Shown here: positions 24,230 through 31,886 of the stretch, one piece after another
Position numbering within the stretch: the first letter of the stretch is position 1
Layout of the letters: every line of letters begins with the position of its first letter
Assembly: GCA_964510205.1 (NCBI GenBank)
Contig: CAZEBW010000041.1
Coordinates: 1 to 31,979, forward strand
Length of the DNA stretch: 31,979 bases
Reading direction: 5' to 3'
Source of the DNA: CAZEBW01 sp964510205
GTDB taxonomy: Bacteria; Chloroflexota; Anaerolineae; VGOG01
The notes under the pieces: model-generated
Databases searched by the model: none
The model's input: the letters and a program-made list of their open reading frames with translations, nothing else
Told to the model about the DNA's origin: nothing
Translations under genes and position numbers: made by a program

Positions 24230-25684
24230 CTACGGTTCGGGGACTTCCTCATCGATACCCATTATTCTCTTGGCATAATCAACGTACTCTTCCCACGGCG
24301 TCGTGAACCTAACGACCAGCTTCGCGCCATCAGGGGAGCCGCCACCGTGCATGCAGCCTGGTATCCCAGCACCGACGGTCAGCCACTCGGCCAGGCGGGC
24401 GGCCTTGAAGCGGGTCTCACCTGAAGGTACTCCCGCTTTCAGGTATTTCTTCAACAGGGACCCGTACTGGGGATTGGTAAGGTCTTTGTAGGAGGGCATG
24501 CAGCCGGTTTCGGCGATGCCGCCGCCGATTTCCTGGGTCAGCCGCTTGACCTCGTAGGGCAGCGTAGCCACCATGACCTTGTTGGTGTGTGCGGTGAGCG
24601 GTTCGGCAAAAATCGAGCCGCAGGGATGCTGAGACCCCATGGCACACGCTCCCACTCCCAGCCCATAAGTCACCTGGTTGTTGATGGACATGTCAACGAG
24701 CTTGCCCATGAATTTCTTTGTGGAAAGGCCATTAGCGCGGGCCATCAACACGGAGGTCCCGATCATGACGTCGCCTTGACCTGCTACGCAGGCTCCGATG
24801 CACGCTCGATAATTGGCGGTGAAATACTGGATGACCTTGGACGTGTACTTGTACTCCTTGCACATGAAAACCCGCTCGTTGGGCACGAAGACATCTTCAA
24901 ACAAGAGCCATCCCTGGGTGATGCCCGTATTCGGCACCTCTTCCTCGGCGGTCTCTTCAAGCTCCCGCCGGTCACTGGGATGCGTGGCTTCCACGATGGT
25001 CAGACCTTCGATGTCGCGGGGGACGACGCAGGCCACCGCGAAGTCCTCATCCGCCTCACGGTAGATGCCGCCGGGTAAGATAAAGATCTCATGTGAAGCC
25101 GCCGTACCGCAGATCATCACCTTGGCCCCGCGAATAACGATGCCGTCGTCCCGGACTTCGGTTATCCTGACATTGGTGTCTGGGTCGGGCTGCTGCGAGG
25201 GCTTGAGGCTGCGATCGCCTTTAGCGTCGGTCATGGCCCCGGCCACCGCCAGGCCCTGGCTTTGAGCCGACAGAATCCAGTTCTTCAGCCTCTCCTGATA
25301 GTTCGTGCCAAACTCCTCATCCATGTCGTGCGTGACTGCCCACATGACATTCTGGGCATTCCAGCCCACGCAGACCCCGCCGGTACAACTGCCGGTGCGG
25401 CGGTAGTTCTGGCGCTTCATTACCATGTTGGCGATGAGATCTTCCGCGCTCTGCATCATGGAGTTCCAGCGCAGGATCTTCTCGCCGGTGAAGATGGAAG
25501 TGGTAGTGTACAGTTCCGTTAGTTCCGGATCGTTGGCCGCGTCGTAGTTAAGGGCGTGGCTTTCGACCGTTCTCTTCGTGGCCGGGTGCGTGGTTACATC
25601 CTCAATGAGCTCGCCGAACTTGTAGATGTTCGGGCGCATCTCCCGAAGCGCCGCCCAATAGTCGTCCCTGGTTTTGATTCCCAT
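24230..25684 (-). CDS. AbfD-like (4-hydroxybutyryl-CoA dehydratase / HpaB family) flavoprotein with altered Fe-S ligands
   Basis: The 484-aa protein spans the whole AbfD/HpaB family: LREMRPNIYKFGELIEDV at the start, GAMTDAKGDRSLKPSQQ, GIVIRGAKVMICGTAASHE, FVPNERVFMCKEYKY and CMHGGGSPDGAK at the end. In Clostridium AbfD the [4Fe-4S] cluster is held by C99, C103, H292 and C299. Here C100 and C105 are one residue further apart, C299 is kept, but the H292 position is Tyr (NYRACIGAC) and the Tyr296 position is Ile, with an extra Cys at 295. It therefore may bind a different cluster or act as a flavin-only enzyme. It follows etfA by 3 bases with a GAGGAG site. Confidence 0.85.
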   Translation of the reverse strand: MGIKTRDDYWAALREMRPNIYKFGELIEDVTTHPATKRTVESHALNYDAANDPELTELYTTTSIFTGEKILRWNSMMQSAEDLIANMVMKRQNYRRTGSCTGGVCVGWNAQNVMWAVTHDMDEEFGTNYQERLKNWILSAQSQGLAVAGAMTDAKGDRSLKPSQQPDPDTNVRITEVRDDGIVIRGAKVMICGTAASHEIFILPGGIYREADEDFAVACVVPRDIEGLTIVEATHPSDRRELEETAEEEVPNTGITQGWLLFEDVFVPNERVFMCKEYKYTSKVIQYFTANYRACIGACVAGQGDVMIGTSVLMARANGLSTKKFMGKLVDMSINNQVTYGLGVGACAMGSQHPCGSIFAEPLTAHTNKVMVATLPYEVKRLTQEIGGGIAETGCMPSYKDLTNPQYGSLLKKYLKAGVPSGETRFKAARLAEWLTVGAGIPGCMHGGGSPDGAKLVVRFTTPWEEYVDYAKRIMGIDEEVPEP

Positions 25685-25687
25685 GAC

Positions 25688-26686
25688 TTAGCTCCTCTCT
25701 GCTTGGTATTCTTTGATCTTTTCAATCAGCACTGGAACAAACTCCTGGCAGTCATCCACGATGCCATAGTCCACTTGTTCGAATACCGGTGCCTTGGGGT
25801 CGTTGTTGATGGCTACCATGACTTTGGCCTCGGCGACGCCCACCGTGTGCTGCTGTTCGCCCGACAGTCCCACGCCGATGTAGAGCTCCGGGCTCACCAT
25901 TTTGCCGCTCTGCCCGATCATGGTCTCCAGTCTGGCCCAGCCTTCGTCAACAGCTGGCCGTGTGCAGCCCAAGGCAGCGTTCAGCACTGTCGCCAGTTCA
26001 GCGATCTGGTGCCAGCCCTGCGCATCGCCGGCGCCGGCGCCGCCGGCCACCACGATGGCGGCCGATTCCAATGGCACACCCTCCGGCTCTTGGCGGGCGA
26101 TTTCCAGCGTTTGGACGCGGCGGGGGAGGTCAGCGGGCACATCTAGCGGCACAATCTCCCCCATCCGGTCGTCATCCAACTCAGGTGTCGGGAAAACGCC
26201 TTTGGCGACGGTGGCCATCTGTGGGCGCTTCTCTGGACAGATAATTGAAATCAGTCCACCGTAGGCTGGAATTCTCTGCTGCAAGATTCCATTCTCGGCG
26301 AGTGTCAGATCAATGCAATGCGCTGTCAAGCCGGTTTCCAGCCTGGCCGCCACCAGTGGGGCCAGTTCCCTTCCCACGTCCGTCGAACCGATGAGCACAA
26401 TCTCCGGCTGCCGCTCTTGAGCCAATTTGACGATGATCTCGGTATAGATCTCCGGTTGGTAGAAGGCCAGCTCGGCGTCGTCACCCAGGTAGACGCTGGC
26501 AGCGCCGGCGGCGAACAACTGCTGGGGCTGCTCGTCCAATTCATTTCCCAGCAGAACAACCTCCACAGATGTGCGCAACTCGTCAGCCAGTCTTCGCGCC
26601 TGGCCGATGAGCTGGAGGGATACGGCCAGAAGTTGACCGTCCATTTGCTCGACGATGACCCATACAGGGCCGTGTGTGTCTTCCAT
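25688..26686 (-). CDS. etfA: Electron transfer flavoprotein alpha subunit
   Basis: The 332-aa protein has the FAD-binding C-terminal half typical of EtfA: GAGAGDAQGWHQIAELA, then the VSPELYIGVGLSGEQQHTVG region and VMVAINNDPKAPVFEQVDYG. The N-terminal half has the LIGSTDVGRELAPLVAARL motif. With EtfB it takes electrons from the acyl-CoA dehydrogenase next door. Although the frame is open 13 codons further upstream, that part is heptamer repeat; MEDTHGPVWV is the natural start. No good ribosome-binding site precedes it because the whole 53-bp spacer after etfB is repeat sequence. Confidence 0.94.
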   Translation of the reverse strand: MEDTHGPVWVIVEQMDGQLLAVSLQLIGQARRLADELRTSVEVVLLGNELDEQPQQLFAAGAASVYLGDDAELAFYQPEIYTEIIVKLAQERQPEIVLIGSTDVGRELAPLVAARLETGLTAHCIDLTLAENGILQQRIPAYGGLISIICPEKRPQMATVAKGVFPTPELDDDRMGEIVPLDVPADLPRRVQTLEIARQEPEGVPLESAAIVVAGGAGAGDAQGWHQIAELATVLNAALGCTRPAVDEGWARLETMIGQSGKMVSPELYIGVGLSGEQQHTVGVAEAKVMVAINNDPKAPVFEQVDYGIVDDCQEFVPVLIEKIKEYQAERS

Positions 26687-26690
26687 TTGG

Positions 26691-26739
26691 ACTCGAGTTC
26701 CGAGTTTTCGGCTTTCGGATTTCAACTTTGAGCTTTGCC
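26691..26739. repeat. Heptamer-period repeat filling the etfB-etfA spacer
   Basis: Seven consecutive 7-base units fill the spacer exactly: ACTCGAG, TTCCGAG, TTTTCGG, CTTTCGG, ATTTCAA, CTTTGAG and CTTTGCC. They are variants of an NYTTCGR motif. The block runs from just outside the etfA start to the base before the etfB stop. It resembles short tandemly repeated heptamers known from cyanobacteria. Confidence 0.75.
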
Positions 26740-27537
26740 CTATATTACCCCCGCCTCAGCCAGCTTCCGAACCAGCCGCTCCGCCTTTTCTTCCCTCGTG
26801 CCGGCGATGATTTCGGCCTTTCGCCTGCTGTCCGTGGTCGTCATGTCCGAGACAACCGTCGGCGACCCTTTCAATCCCACCGCCTCTGCCGCCACACCCA
26901 GGTCACCGATTCCCCATTGGGTAATCTCTTTCTTTCTGGCCTTGATAATGCCTGAGAAGCTGAGGCTTCGCGGCGTGTTTAGCTCTCTAGCCACGGTGAA
27001 GACGGCCGGGAGCTTCAGCCGCACCAGGCGGCTTCCGTTTTCCAGGTTGGCTCTTACTCTCCACCATTCTCCGTCAGGTTCGACCATCTCTCTCACCCTC
27101 GTAACCACTGGGACTCCCAGAAACGTGGCCAGCTCCGGGCCGACCCACTCCGTGCTGCCATCGCTGCTGGCCATACCGCAGAAAACCGCGTCGTACGCAC
27201 CGATCTTCTCAATGCCCTTGGCCAGGGTGTATGCCGTGGCGTAGGCGTCGGCACCTGCGAAAGCGCGGTCGCAGAGCAGGAATCCTTGGTCTGCACCCAA
27301 AGCCAGGCATTCCTTGACCATTTTGCCTGCTTCGGGAGGGCCCATGCTAATCACTGAGACCTGCGCATCGAGCTGCTCCTTGAGTTGGAGAGCAGCCTCC
27401 ATCGCATTTTTGTCCAGTGGATTCAAGACCAGCGGTACGTCGCAGCGGGTTAGCATCTTGGTGACGGGGTCAATCTTGATTCGGTCCGCTTCTTCGGGAT
27501 CAGGAACCGCTTTAGCACAGACGACGATGTTGAGCAT
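26740..27537 (-). CDS. etfB: Electron transfer flavoprotein beta subunit
   Basis: The 265-aa protein begins MLNIVVCAKAVPDPEEADRI, the EtfB start, and has NPLDKNAMEAALQLKE, VSVISMGPPEAGKMVKECLALGAD and GMASSDGSTEWVGPELATFLG, the AMP/FAD-binding motif region. The C-terminal recognition loop TPRSLSFSGIIKARKKEI should dock the acyl-CoA dehydrogenase. It lies between the dehydrogenase and etfA. A 29-bp spacer with 7-base-period sequence precedes it; AGGTG within that spacer may serve as ribosome-binding site. Confidence 0.94.
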   Translation of the reverse strand: MLNIVVCAKAVPDPEEADRIKIDPVTKMLTRCDVPLVLNPLDKNAMEAALQLKEQLDAQVSVISMGPPEAGKMVKECLALGADQGFLLCDRAFAGADAYATAYTLAKGIEKIGAYDAVFCGMASSDGSTEWVGPELATFLGVPVVTRVREMVEPDGEWWRVRANLENGSRLVRLKLPAVFTVARELNTPRSLSFSGIIKARKKEITQWGIGDLGVAAEAVGLKGSPTVVSDMTTTDSRRKAEIIAGTREEKAERLVRKLAEAGVI

Positions 27538-27540
27538 CCC

Positions 27541-27571
27541 TACGTTTTACACCTCACGTTTTACTTCTACG
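27541..27571. repeat. Heptamer-period repeat between dehydrogenase and etfB
   Basis: The spacer reads TACGTTT, TACACCT, CACGTTT, TACTTCT in 7-base steps, with ACGTTTTAC repeated at 27542-27550 and 27556-27564. It is short but of the same kind as the other spacer repeats nearby, with a consensus like that at 30480-30507. Confidence 0.5.
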
Positions 27572-28709
27572 AAAGCACCCAGCGAGCGACGATGACTTTC
27601 ATGATGTCAGAAGTGCCGGCCGATGGCCCCAGCACGGCAGCGTCACGCCAGTAACGGCTGACCGCGTATTCTTCCATGCAGCCGTAGCCGCCGTGGATGT
27701 CAACGGCCATCTTGGCCGCTTTCTGCGCCGCCTCTGTGGTGAAGTACTTGGCCACGGCGAATTCATTGCTGGCCTGCCTAGCTTGCCCCTGATCCTGCGT
27801 AGAGGCCGCTCGATACGCCAGTAGACGGCCAGCTTCCAGATCAATCTTCATTTCCGCTAGCTTGTTCTGAATCGTCTGCAGCTTGCTGATCGGTCTCCCG
27901 TAGAGAATCCGCTCTTGGGCGAATTTGACCGATGCTTCCAGGCAGGCAGTGTGCAGCCCCAAGGCGCAGCCGACCATCCCTCCTCTGCCGGTGCAGCCAA
28001 TGGCGCTCAGGGAGACGCCCAGCCCTTTTCCTTCCTTCCCCAGCAGATTTTCCTTGGGCACCCAGCAGTCTTCAAAAATCAACTCGCCGGTATTGCAGCC
28101 GTACATGCCTACCTTATGCTCTCTGTGTCCAGGCCTGAATCCCTCCATCCCTTTCTCGATAATAAAGGTAGAGAAAGCATCGGGATTCTCCTCGTCCTTG
28201 GCCAGCACGGTGATGGTATCGGCGATGTGGGAGTTGGTGATGAAGCATTTGCGGCCGTTGATGACGTAGCCATTGTGGTCCTCCTTGTAGGTCGTGCGAC
28301 TGCCCTTGACATCGGAGCCTCCGGTCGGCTCGGTGACAGCCACCGTGGCCAGCCGTTCGCCGGTGGCCAGTCCGGGCAGGTACTTCTGCTTCTGCTCCTC
28401 GCTGCCGAAGCCGATGATGGGCTCGACACCCAGGGCGAAAACCTGGAGCATCATAGCTGTGGCCACCGAAACCCGGCCGATTTCTTCCAGGGCGATGAGG
28501 CGGGCTATGTAGCCCAATCCCAAACCGCCGTACTCCTCCGGAATGGTGATGGCCATCATCTCGGCCTCACCCAGAGCTTTGACAACTCCGTCGCAGACTT
28601 GGCGGGTTTCCTCCATTTCGGAAACACTGGGGCTGACCTGGGTTTCCGCAAACTCGCGCGCCGCTTGCCGGAACAGTTCGTGCTCTTCGGTAAAAGTGAA
28701 GTCTATCAT
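27567..28709 (-). CDS. Acyl-CoA dehydrogenase
   Basis: The 380-aa flavoprotein shows the short-chain/branched-chain acyl-CoA dehydrogenase pattern: IPEEYGGLGLGYIARLIALEEIG, VTEPTGGSDVKG, GRKCFITNSHIADTITVLAKD, GCTGRGGMVGCALG, and the C-terminal GGYGCMEEYAVSRYWRDA with the catalytic Glu position in EE. It oxidises an acyl-CoA to the enoyl-CoA and passes electrons to the ETF encoded just downstream. A TTG two codons upstream is possible, but AAGGAGG is better spaced to the ATG at 28709. The insertion sequence ends about 26 bases from this start, so its original upstream promoter link has been cut. Confidence 0.93.
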   Translation of the reverse strand: MIDFTFTEEHELFRQAAREFAETQVSPSVSEMEETRQVCDGVVKALGEAEMMAITIPEEYGGLGLGYIARLIALEEIGRVSVATAMMLQVFALGVEPIIGFGSEEQKQKYLPGLATGERLATVAVTEPTGGSDVKGSRTTYKEDHNGYVINGRKCFITNSHIADTITVLAKDEENPDAFSTFIIEKGMEGFRPGHREHKVGMYGCNTGELIFEDCWVPKENLLGKEGKGLGVSLSAIGCTGRGGMVGCALGLHTACLEASVKFAQERILYGRPISKLQTIQNKLAEMKIDLEAGRLLAYRAASTQDQGQARQASNEFAVAKYFTTEAAQKAAKMAVDIHGGYGCMEEYAVSRYWRDAAVLGPSAGTSDIMKVIVARWVLS

Positions 28710-28734
28710 CTGCAATTTGCCTCCTTAATGATTG

Positions 28735-28743
28735 TATTGATAT
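28735..28743. repeat. Left 9-bp target-site duplication (TATTGATAT)
   Basis: TATTGATAT directly precedes the left inverted repeat and recurs directly after the right one at 30428-30436. The original site carried ATTGATAT twice in tandem, which is still visible at the right side. Confidence 0.85.
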
Positions 28744-30427
28744 GGGTGTGTTCAAAATGAGTTGAAGATATAGCTAATCTCGGTTAAAATAAGGTGCGTT
28801 GTACCCAATCCTTCGACAAGAACCGGGAGGTAAGCTATGTTGCTCAACACAGAAGATATTGTCCAAGAGATTCGCACAGAGTTCGAAGCGATGCTAATCT
28901 ATGTCAAAGGAAGTAAAGCAGCAACGGCAGACCAGGTTGAGCGCGGAATATTCAGGCGTTTGCTAGCTCTGGGTTTCAAGCTCATGCTGCTATTCTTTAC
29001 GATGCGTGCGGCAGAATATCCGCGCACACCAATCGAGACCGAGGCTGGCGAAACGCTGCCCTGCTTTGACGACAGGAAACGCGCCTATTTCTCCGTCTTT
29101 GGCAAGTTGCCGTTTTGGCGCCCCTACTTCTACAAAAGGGGCATTGTTGGTCAGAGTCCATTGGATGGAGAATTGAGTCTGGGTTCCGATTGCTACTCCG
29201 ACCTGCTGCGAGAAATCGCCGAGTATCTGGGCGTCGATGTGACTTATGATAAGGTCAGAGAGATGTTTGCACGCATACTGGGACAGAAGCTTTCCACGAA
29301 CGCTATACAAAGTATGGTAGCCGAGGACGCAGCGGATGTAGAAGCCTACTATGAGCAAAAGCCAGCGCCCAAGTCGGAGGATGAAGGCGAGATCTTGGTC
29401 ATCCAGGCCGATGGCAAAGGCGTGCCGATGGTACGAGAGACGCCTGCAGCAACCAAAGTGCGCTTGGGTAAGGGAGAGAAGCGCAGCAAGAAAAAGGAAG
29501 CCATTGTCACTGGTGTCTATACCATTGCCCCGCACAAACGTACGCCAGAAGAGGTGGTGGCCAGCTTTTTCCATAAGGATGAGACCTCAGACCGTAAAGA
29601 AACCGCATCAAAGCGTGACAAACCGCAGAATAAACAGTTGTGGGCCACCTTGGAGGGCAAAGACACGGCTCTAGAGCGCTTAGCTGAACAGGTCGAGAAG
29701 CGCGAAGGTTCTCACATTGAACACTATGTTGCTTTGACTGATGGCTGTGAAGCCCTGCAAACACGGGTTCTGAGCTACTGTCCGGACTTCACCCTCATCC
29801 TAGACTTCATTCATGGCAACGAATACCTCTGGGATGTTGCCAACCGCTTGTTCGATGAACAAGACCCGCTGCGTATACCCTGGGTAGAAGAGCAGACACT
29901 GAAGATCCTTTCGGGCGAAACAGAGCAGGTCATTGCAGATTTTCGCAGCCTAGCCCAGGCCCCCAAACGCACCAAAGCCCAACGCAAGGAACTCGAAAAA
30001 GCGGCTAACTACTTCGAACGCAACCTTTCCTACATGGCCTACGACTACTATCTAGCCCAGGGATGGCCTATTGCCTCCGGTGTCATTGAAGGGGCTTGTC
30101 GTCACCTGGTCAAAGACCGCTTTGAACTCTCTGGGATGCGCTGGACTCAACCCGGGGCCGAGAACCTCCTTCGCCTACGCGCTGTGGCTGAAAATGGAGA
30201 CTGGGATGACTATCACCAATTCCGCAAACAACAGAGACACGGTCGTTTGTATAACTTCCCCTTCCCTGTCCAAGACAGCTTGGAAGACCAGGCCTTGGAT
30301 ACCCCGGCTCAACTATCTGACAAAATCATACCCTTTGACACCGTGGCGAAGCGCGCATCTCATCACCAAGGTCTTGACCAGCAACGGCAAGCTGCTTAGC
30401 AATTATCAACTCATTTTGAATACACCC
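28744..30427 (+). mobile_element. ISKra4-family insertion sequence, 1684 bp, complete
   Basis: The ends are 22-bp inverted repeats with a single mismatch: left 28744-28765 begins GGGTGTGTTCAAAATG, right 30406-30427 ends CATTTTGAATACACCC. They are flanked by the perfect 9-bp duplication TATTGATAT. One intact transposase gene fills the element. It lies against the direction of all host genes, between the decayed KASIII remnant and the acyl-CoA dehydrogenase. The near-perfect ends and identical duplications mean recent insertion. Confidence 0.92.
28837..30399 (+). CDS. ISKra4-family transposase
   Basis: The 520-aa transposase has an N-terminal helical region with TADQVERGIFRRLLALGFKL, then a DDE catalytic core: Asp192 in VIQADGKGVPM, Asp323 in LILDFIHGNEYLWD and Glu418 in IASGVIEGACRHLVKDR. 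The final RFELSGMRWTQPGAENLLRLRA is the family hallmark. The gene appears intact, with no frameshift, so it may be active. It starts with ATG preceded by GGGAGG. It runs from 93 bases inside the left end to 28 bases from the right end of the element. Confidence 0.93.
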   Translation: MLLNTEDIVQEIRTEFEAMLIYVKGSKAATADQVERGIFRRLLALGFKLMLLFFTMRAAEYPRTPIETEAGETLPCFDDRKRAYFSVFGKLPFWRPYFYKRGIVGQSPLDGELSLGSDCYSDLLREIAEYLGVDVTYDKVREMFARILGQKLSTNAIQSMVAEDAADVEAYYEQKPAPKSEDEGEILVIQADGKGVPMVRETPAATKVRLGKGEKRSKKKEAIVTGVYTIAPHKRTPEEVVASFFHKDETSDRKETASKRDKPQNKQLWATLEGKDTALERLAEQVEKREGSHIEHYVALTDGCEALQTRVLSYCPDFTLILDFIHGNEYLWDVANRLFDEQDPLRIPWVEEQTLKILSGETEQVIADFRSLAQAPKRTKAQRKELEKAANYFERNLSYMAYDYYLAQGWPIASGVIEGACRHLVKDRFELSGMRWTQPGAENLLRLRAVAENGDWDDYHQFRKQQRHGRLYNFPFPVQDSLEDQALDTPAQLSDKIIPFDTVAKRASHHQGLDQQRQAA

Positions 30428-30436
30428 TATTGATAT
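30428..30436. repeat. Right 9-bp target-site duplication (TATTGATAT)
   Basis: Identical to 28735-28743, directly after the right inverted repeat. Confidence 0.85.
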
Positions 30437-30444
30437 ATTGATAT

Positions 30445-30507
30445 CCTGCGTACCGCGTATTTCGTATTCCTTCAGGCTAACGTTTGACGTCTTACGCTTC
30501 ACACTCT
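30445..30507. repeat. Heptamer-period repeat next to the insertion site
   Basis: Nine 7-base steps read CCTGCGT, ACCGCGT, ATTTCGT, ATTCCTT, CAGGCTA, ACGTTTG, ACGTCTT, ACGCTTC, ACACTCT. The first four are variants of an ANNNCGT-type unit and the last four of ACGTYTT. It is the original spacer between the KASIII remnant and the dehydrogenase gene, into whose end the insertion sequence jumped. Confidence 0.7.
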
Positions 30508-30514
30508 CCCCATC

Positions 30515-30805
30515 TCACGCACGCTGCCCCCATACGTAGCCGATTCCCGCGTCCAAGATGACCATCAAATCGCCGTCCTTGAGCCGACCCTGCTTCACTC
30601 CCCCGATGACGTTGATGATGCTATCCTGCTCGCCGATGTGGCCGTAATCGGCGTTGTAGACCCCTTGCTCTTCGGTCAGACCCAAACAGCGGAGCATATC
30701 GCGAAAAGCTGGAGGCTTGACGTGTATCATATTGAGCAAATCGAGGTCAGCCCGCTCACAGCCGCTCCTGCGCAGGGCCTCGTCCACATACAGCACATCC
30801 AGTTG
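30515..30805 (-). pseudogene. C-terminal remnant of a KASIII (FabH-like) enzyme
   Basis: About 95 residues remain: VDEALRRSGCERADLDLLNM, IHVKPPAFRDMLRCLGL, NADYGHIGEQDSI and the end LKDGDLMVILDAGIGYVWGQ. This is the last third of a beta-ketoacyl-synthase III fold; the His in IHV matches the FabH catalytic His, while the Asn position (RYGNTS in FabH) is His. The active-site Cys half is gone. The frame is directly joined, out of frame, to the ligase remnant upstream. It cannot make a functional enzyme. Confidence 0.75.
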
Positions 30806-30813
30806 TCCATGGA

Positions 30814-31141
30814 GACCGCGTTCATCAGAAGCGTATCCACGAACAGAACCGACTTGGGAACTTTGTGGTGAGCCATTCGCTCACACAGCCAGTTCCTCAA
30901 GTCGGTTTGGGTCAAGCGCGTGCCAGGTTTCAGCACTATGCTGGCCTGGCCCACTTCGCTCCATTTGGGATCGGATACAGGGAATACCTAGTCCACCCCG
31001 CAAGAAGTTGGCAAGTTGATTGGTTCGTCGGTTCCACTCGCGATAGGTGATGGGTAAGTTATCGTGGAGGGCATCAATAAGGGCGACCTGGGTCAGCGAA
31101 AGCATCTCTCGTCGTTGCAGCCAGTCACCAGAAAACATCAT
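30814..31141 (-). pseudogene. Deletion-fused remnant of an AMP-forming acyl-CoA ligase
   Basis: The first part, from an ATG at 31141 behind GGAGG, reads GDWLQRREMLSLTQVALIDA and TYREWNRRTNQLANFLR, the N-terminal start of an acyl-CoA ligase. Near 30972-30982 it jumps, with a frame change, to the C-terminal domain DPKWSEVGQASIVLKPGTRL, CERMAHHKVPKSVLFVD and LLMNAV. About 400 central residues, including the ATP-binding loop, are missing. A second break at about 30805-30814 leads into the KASIII remnant. The intact upstream signals suggest it was once the first gene of the operon. Confidence 0.78.
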
Positions 31142-31167
31142 TGCCTCCAAGTGAATAGAGAAGAGAC

Positions 31168-31181
31168 AGACCAGTCGGTCT
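31168..31181. promoter_or_regulatory. TetR-type operator, copy 2 (upstream of the ligase remnant)
   Basis: AGACC-AGTC-GGTCT is a perfect 5-bp-arm dyad. The wider block, with GAATAGAG, then AGAGACAGACCAGTCGGTC, is shared with the operator of the tetR promoter. It lies between the promoter-like 31191-31219 and the ligase remnant start, at a spacing like that in the tetR promoter. Confidence 0.75.
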
Positions 31182-31190
31182 CAAGACGAC

Positions 31191-31219
31191 TTAAAAAAAC
31201 TTCAGGGCGCCTATGCCAA
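31191..31219 (-). promoter_or_regulatory. Candidate promoter of the acid-degradation operon
   Basis: On the minus strand TTGGCA (31214-31219), a 17-bp spacer and TTTTAA (31191-31196) precede the second operator by 9 bases. The match is weaker than that of the tetR promoter. The run TTTTTTT here could also belong to a terminator for tetR, so the assignment is tentative. Confidence 0.45.
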
Positions 31220-31241
31220 GAATCACCCGTGTCGAACGGTT

Positions 31242-31826
31242 TTACGGTTTCAGTTTTTCAAGATACTCAATTAGAGAGTTGATAGATCTATCTAGACTGT
31301 CGGTTGACTTATCCACACCGTAGATAACAGAAGCCCCCAACATGCCAGCAAATAGCATTTCCGTTACGGTGTTGATACTCACATCGCCACCTAGTTCCTC
31401 CAATTCCTTTCCCTCACTCAAAAGCCTCTTGAGCATGGCTTTCAAACCTACAAATCCCTTATTCACCTCTTGGGATAGATGGGGGAGCTGGTCAGGGAGT
31501 TCAACGGAAAAAGTAACGAAGATGCAGCCTCCTGGCAAGTCCTCCGTATCTTTGAGATATCGGTCTCTGTAGTTCTCCAGGAGCTTCTTAATCTTTCCAA
31601 TCGGGCTTTCAATCTCATTTAGACCGGCAAGACACTTTGCACGCCAAATCCTTCGCGCTTCATCCAGGACCTCAAAGAACAGGTCCTCTTTACTGGCGAA
31701 ATGATTATAGAATCCGCCTTTGGAGGTGTCTGCAGCCTCCAGAATATCATTAATCGAGGTACTCAAAAATCCTTTCAGGGAAAACAGCTTCAAAGACTCG
31801 TGGATGGTCCTTTGCTTCAGATTCAT
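31242..31826 (-). CDS. TetR-family transcriptional regulator
   Basis: The 194-aa protein has the N-terminal helix-turn-helix of TetR: IHESLKLFSLKGFLSTSIND, then ILEAADTSKGGFYNHFASKE, followed by DLFFEVLDEARR. The C-terminal ligand domain resembles the AcrR/QacR-like group (LPGGCIFVTFSVELPDQLPHLS), a type often sensing acyl compounds or hydrophobic ligands. A longer frame exists, but AAAGGACG precedes the ATG at 31826, and a consensus promoter with operator lies just upstream, inside that longer frame. It probably represses itself and the downstream acyl-CoA operon through two matching operators. Confidence 0.92.
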   Translation of the reverse strand: MNLKQRTIHESLKLFSLKGFLSTSINDILEAADTSKGGFYNHFASKEDLFFEVLDEARRIWRAKCLAGLNEIESPIGKIKKLLENYRDRYLKDTEDLPGGCIFVTFSVELPDQLPHLSQEVNKGFVGLKAMLKRLLSEGKELEELGGDVSINTVTEMLFAGMLGASVIYGVDKSTDSLDRSINSLIEYLEKLKP

Positions 31827-31865
31827 TGTGGGCGTCCTTTGTGAGGCGAATAGAGGAAGAGAGAC

Positions 31866-31879
31866 AGACCAGTCGGTCC
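31866..31879. promoter_or_regulatory. TetR-type operator, copy 1 (tetR autoregulation)
   Basis: AGACC-AGTC-GGTCC is a dyad with one mismatch, beginning 7 bases after the -10 box of the tetR promoter, so it covers the transcription start. The surrounding GAATAGAG and AGAGACAGACCAGTCGGTC block recurs at 31151-31180. Confidence 0.8.
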
Positions 31880-31886
31880 GCATGCT

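Noticed and set aside
27915..28760. Plus-strand frame of 281 codons
   Set aside because: Antisense to the acyl-CoA dehydrogenase gene; composition is typical of a shadow frame and no family motif is seen.
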